Shown here: positions 4,907-5,499 of the stretch, piece after piece
Numbering within the stretch: the first letter of the stretch is position 1
Layout: each line of letters opens with the position of its first letter
The notes under the pieces: model-generated
The model's database searches: none
Told to the model about the DNA's origin: nothing
The model's input: only the letters and a program-made list of their open reading frames with translations
Source: Phormidesmis priestleyi
GTDB lineage: Bacteria > Cyanobacteriota > Cyanobacteriia > Phormidesmidales > Phormidesmidaceae
NCBI GenBank assembly: GCA_003242115.1
Contig: QBMP01000104.1
Coordinates: 8,072-13,570, forward strand
Direction of reading: 5' to 3'
DNA length: 5,499 nt
Translations under genes and position numbers: made by a program

Positions 4907-5499
4907 TTACTCATACGATAAATCGCTAGAGGCACTACAAGCCGCTTCTAAATTGTTTTCTAGGTTAACAAAGTCAAATAGGCTAGCGTCGGCTAGCTGA
5001 GACGGGGCGACGTTTTGTAAGCTGCGGAATATGGTTTCGGTTCGCCCTGGCCACAGCTTTTCCCAATCGTGCAGCATTTGCTTGAGCTGAACGCGCTGTA
5101 AGTTTTCCTGTGAGCCACAAAGATTACAGGGAATGATTGGAAACTCACGATAGCGGGCGTAGCGGGCCAAATCTTTTTCGGCGCAGTAGGCCAAGGGTCG
5201 AATCACAATGTGGCGACGATCATCGGTGAGCAACTTAGGCGGCATTGCTTTGAGTTTGCCACCGTGGAATAAGTTGAGAAATAGGGTTTCTACAATGTCG
5301 TCGCGGTGATGGCCCAGGGCGATTTTGGTGGCTCCTTCTTCGGTAGCAACCCGGTAAAGTACGCCTCGCCGCAGCCGAGAGCAGAGGCCGCAGGTGGTTT
5401 TGCCTTCGGGGATTACTCGCTTGACGGTGCTGTAAGTGTCTTGCTCAACGATTCGGTAGGGTACGCCAATGCTTTCAAAGTATTCCGGTAGAACATGGG
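4907..5499 (-). CDS. ttcA: tRNA 2-thiocytidine(32) synthetase TtcA, 5' end outside the window
   Basis: Reading leftward from base 5497 the frame is open for 196 residues to a TAA at 4907-4909. TtcA is usually about 300 residues, so about 100 N-terminal residues, including the PP-loop ATP site, lie beyond the right edge. Visible TtcA signatures are [28 protein letters not shown] (18-45 of the visible part), [33 protein letters not shown] and [15 protein letters not shown]. The CGLC pair plus a cysteine of the CNLC pair correspond to the three ligands of the [4Fe-4S] cluster in characterised TtcA. The enzyme uses ATP and sulfide carried through the cluster to thiolate cytidine 32 in the tRNA anticodon loop. 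The Met at 5245 is internal (MPPKLL), not a start. The gene converges on psb32 with 25 bp between stops. The C-terminal tail after LFDFVNL is short and unremarkable. Confidence 0.95.
   Translation of the reverse strand, partial: HVLPEYFESIGVPYRIVEQDTYSTVKRVIPEGKTTCGLCSRLRRGVLYRVATEEGATKIALGHHRDDIVETLFLNLFHGGKLKAMPPKLLTDDRRHIVIRPLAYCAEKDLARYARYREFPIIPCNLCGSQENLQRVQLKQMLHDWEKLWPGRTETIFRSLQNVAPSQLADASLFDFVNLENNLEAACSASSDLSYE

Noticed and set aside
4907..5245. A complete 112-residue minus-strand gene starting at 5245
   Set aside because: The frame continues upstream without a stop to the window edge with strong TtcA sequence, so that Met is internal.
5306..5491. A 61-residue plus-strand gene
   Set aside because: It is antisense to the conserved ttcA coding sequence, and its product resembles nothing I recognise.

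Overview
The window looks like chromosomal DNA from a cyanobacterium. The octamer GCGATCGC (HIP1, typical of many cyanobacterial genomes) occurs four times (368-375, 1845-1852, 2559-2566, 2772-2779), against roughly 0.1 expected by chance in 5.5 kb. One gene encodes Psb32, a TPM-domain protein found in oxygenic phototrophs. No species can be named from the sequence alone.

Layout: (1) 27-806, minus strand, a roughly six-helix membrane protein with no assigned function, resembling cyanobacterial/plastid DUF2834-type proteins. (2) A 168-bp divergent gap holding a perfect 12-bp duplication. (3) 975-2170, plus strand, a two-gene unit: a pentapeptide-repeat protein whose stop codon overlaps the start of cutA (ATGA), closed by a plausible Rho-independent terminator. 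(4) A gap of about 300 bp with that terminator and a good candidate promoter. (5) 2473-4111, plus strand, a PlsC-type acyltransferase overlapping an alpha/beta hydrolase gene, followed 44 bp later by psb32 (4156-4881). (6) 4907-5499, minus strand, the C-terminal two thirds of ttcA, convergent with psb32 and running off the right edge.

Working together: the acyltransferase and hydrolase overlap and are probably co-translated. Together they recall the two halves of plant phytyl ester synthases (hydrolase plus acyltransferase in one chain), so a joint role in acyl-lipid remodelling is reasonable but unproven. Psb32 acts in photosystem II maintenance. CutA is a small trimeric housekeeping protein, and TtcA thiolates tRNA.

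The most unusual signal is not a gene. Short tandem duplications with a unit of exactly 12 bp occur at six separate places: five are in frame within protein termini or an internal linker, and one is intergenic. In the pentapeptide gene this process has produced a four-residue-period tail behind a five-residue solenoid of about 250 residues. I see no defence system, mobile element, CRISPR array or RNA gene; the rest is ordinary core-genome content.
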